Origin: Verrucomicrobiales bacterium | GTDB lineage: Bacteria > Verrucomicrobiota > Verrucomicrobiia > Verrucomicrobiales > SLCJ01 | Direction: 5' to 3' | Length of the DNA stretch: 7,516 bases | Assembly (NCBI GenBank): GCA_007125835.1 | Contig: SLCJ01000282.1 | Span: 1-7,516 of the forward strand | Shown: piece by piece, positions 6,240-7,516 of the stretch | Layout: each line of letters starts with the position of its first letter | Position numbering within the stretch: position 1 is the first letter of the stretch | Made by a program: the position numbers and the translations under genes | Notes under the pieces: model-generated | The model's input: only the letters and a program-made list of their open reading frames with translations | What the model was told of the DNA's origin: nothing | The model's database searches: none

Positions 6240-7516
6240 ATGAAATTCTTTACTTTCTCTACGGCGCTGGTGGTGTTGACCTTCGGCGGAGTGCTTGGTG
6301 ATGCGATGGCGGGGCCGGGTGCCGCGGGGCCCTTTGAGGGCAGGCGGGTGATTCTTTTCGGTTTGGACGGAGTGCGTTCGGACGCGTTGAAAGTGCTGGT
6401 TGAATCCGGGCGCGCGCCGCATATGGCGCAGTTGATTGAGGAGGGGGCGGTGAATTGGTCGGCGGTGGCGGGCGGTTGGACGCCGGACCCCGCAGACCCC
6501 ACCCGCGAGCCCACCTTCAGCGGCCCCGGATGGGCGAGCACGCTCACCGGGGTATGGGCGAACAAGCACGGCGTGCGCAGTAACAACTTTTCCGGTAGCA
6601 ACTTCGATGACTATCCGCATTTCTTCAAGCGCATCAGGGAGGCAGCGCCGGATGCCGATCTCAGCTCGTTGGTCAGTTGGCCGGAAATCAACAATTTCAT
6701 TGTGGTGCGCTCGGGCGGTGAGGCGATTTGCGACATCTACAATTTCACCAGCGGATCCTATCATCAGCGCGACGGTGTGCTGACGGAGAAGACGATTGAA
6801 TTATTGGAGGAAGGGGATCCCGATGTGATTTTCCATTACCAGGCTGCTCCGGATGGGGCCGGGCATGCGCATCGTTTTGCCTTGGATTCGCCGCAATACA
6901 TGGCGTCGATCGAGGTGGCCGACGAGCGGATCGGCTTGGTGCTGGAGGCTGTCCGGGCACGACCCGGGTATGCGGACGAGGATTGGCTTTATATCGTGAT
7001 GTCTGATCACGGCGGGATCGGAACCAGCCATGGCGGCCATACTCCCGAGGAGCGGACCATTCCGTTTATCGTGACCGGCGGGGCTGTGCCCAAGGGTGTG
7101 GAGAACCACGAGCGGACCGGGTTGGTGACCGTTCCGCCGACGATTTTCCGCCATCTGGGCATTCCGATCAACGCAGCGTGGGAGTGGGAGGACGATGCTT
7201 TCGAGCTTGCGCCTCGCCTGCGGGCGGACAGTGGTGCACGTTCGGTTTTTCTCACGTGGAATCCTCCTCCTGGTGGCTTTGCGGGATTGACGGGATACGA
7301 ACTTCGGCGCGACGGCGTGGTGGCGGCCACGCTGGGCCCGGAGGTGGACCGCTGGACGGACGAATCGCCGGGGGATCCGGAGGAGGCGAGCGTGGAATAT
7401 GAATTGGTGCCCTTGGGCAGCATGGAGGCGTCGCTCACGGTCACGGCGAAAATGCCCGGCTATGTGGCGCCGCCGCCGCCGCCGCTGGAGCTTGAGGTCT
7501 ATCTGCCATTGGATGG
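6240..7516 (+). CDS. Secreted type I phosphodiesterase / alkaline phosphatase superfamily protein (3' truncated)
   Basis: Open from the ATG at 6240 to the right edge: 425 full residues, no stop. The start is well fixed, because an in-frame TAA at 6234-6236 lies two codons upstream and the ATG opens a signal peptide (KFFTFSTALVVLTFGGVLG, likely cut after AMA at 24). Residues ~35-310 form the catalytic domain, related to nucleotide pyrophosphatases/phosphodiesterases. Metal ligands can be placed at D43 (FGLDG), D205 and H209 (DGAGH), D256 and H257 (SDHGG) and H264 or H267 (SHGGH). The nucleophile position, in PTFSGPGW, appears to be S94 where threonine is usual in the nucleotide pyrophosphatases. 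TLTGVWANKHGV after it is typical of the superfamily. These enzymes hydrolyse phosphodiesters or phosphomonoesters with two metal ions, usually zinc; the substrate here is unknown. Residues ~333-402 resemble an FN3 domain (VFLTWNPPP, TGYELRRDGVV, YELVPLG). Five prolines (411-415) then lead to LELEVYLPLD at the edge, probably the start of a LamG domain. A related sulfatase is less likely because no CxPxR motif is seen. Confidence 0.85.
   Translation, partial: MKFFTFSTALVVLTFGGVLGDAMAGPGAAGPFEGRRVILFGLDGVRSDALKVLVESGRAPHMAQLIEEGAVNWSAVAGGWTPDPADPTREPTFSGPGWASTLTGVWANKHGVRSNNFSGSNFDDYPHFFKRIREAAPDADLSSLVSWPEINNFIVVRSGGEAICDIYNFTSGSYHQRDGVLTEKTIELLEEGDPDVIFHYQAAPDGAGHAHRFALDSPQYMASIEVADERIGLVLEAVRARPGYADEDWLYIVMSDHGGIGTSHGGHTPEERTIPFIVTGGAVPKGVENHERTGLVTVPPTIFRHLGIPINAAWEWEDDAFELAPRLRADSGARSVFLTWNPPPGGFAGLTGYELRRDGVVAATLGPEVDRWTDESPGDPEEASVEYELVPLGSMEASLTVTAKMPGYVAPPPPPLELEVYLPLD

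Noticed and set aside
5757..6764. A 335-codon minus-strand open frame crossing the divergent region
   Set aside because: It runs antisense to the phosphodiesterase, spans the intergenic region and overlaps the LamG gene N-terminus. Its composition is arginine/histidine/proline-rich, with no recognisable fold.
7470..7484. (CCG)5 tract as a phase-variation repeat
   Set aside because: Whole-codon units cannot shift the frame and five copies are short; it simply encodes a polyproline linker.

Overview
The window looks like chromosomal DNA of a GC-rich bacterium of the Planctomycetes-Verrucomicrobia group, most likely a verrucomicrobium. This is inferred from protein style: a secreted protein with a LamG domain and autotransporter-associated beta-strand repeats, ending in a DxDxDG...EY module; an HzsA-related diheme propeller protein; and a secreted phosphodiesterase with FN3-like and LamG-like additions. 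No RNA gene, insertion sequence, CRISPR array or phage gene was seen.

Layout, left to right. (1) Positions 1-377, plus strand: the 3' end of what reads as an aspartate kinase, namely its C-terminal ACT region. (2) Positions 424-2934, minus strand: an 836-residue exported protein with a PD40/TolB-like propeller, the HzsA-type middle domain and two CxxCH haem c motifs. It converges on the kinase across a 46-base gap that holds a weak terminator candidate. (3) Positions 3062-6025, minus strand: a 987-residue exported LamG plus beta-strand-repeat protein, 127 bases upstream of gene 2 and in the same direction. (4) A 214-base divergent intergenic region with a GG-rich tract and two interlocked inverted repeats. 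(5) Position 6240 to the right edge, plus strand: a secreted alkaline-phosphatase-superfamily phosphodiesterase. It is open at the window end and running into what appears to be a LamG domain.

Genes 2, 3 and 5 all carry export signals and should act outside the cytoplasm. Genes 3 and 5 are divergently arranged, and gene 5 breaks off at the same short peptide (YLPLDG) that opens the LamG region of gene 3. They may therefore share a domain type, a cell-surface location or control, but the sequence does not show a common pathway. The kinase end is probably an unrelated housekeeping neighbour.

The most unusual item is the HzsA-related protein. It has the architecture of the hydrazine synthase alpha subunit. 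It lacks the tyrosine recalled as the active-site haem ligand, and no HzsB or HzsC partner lies nearby, so its role is open. I found no clear evidence of an entirely new multi-gene system.
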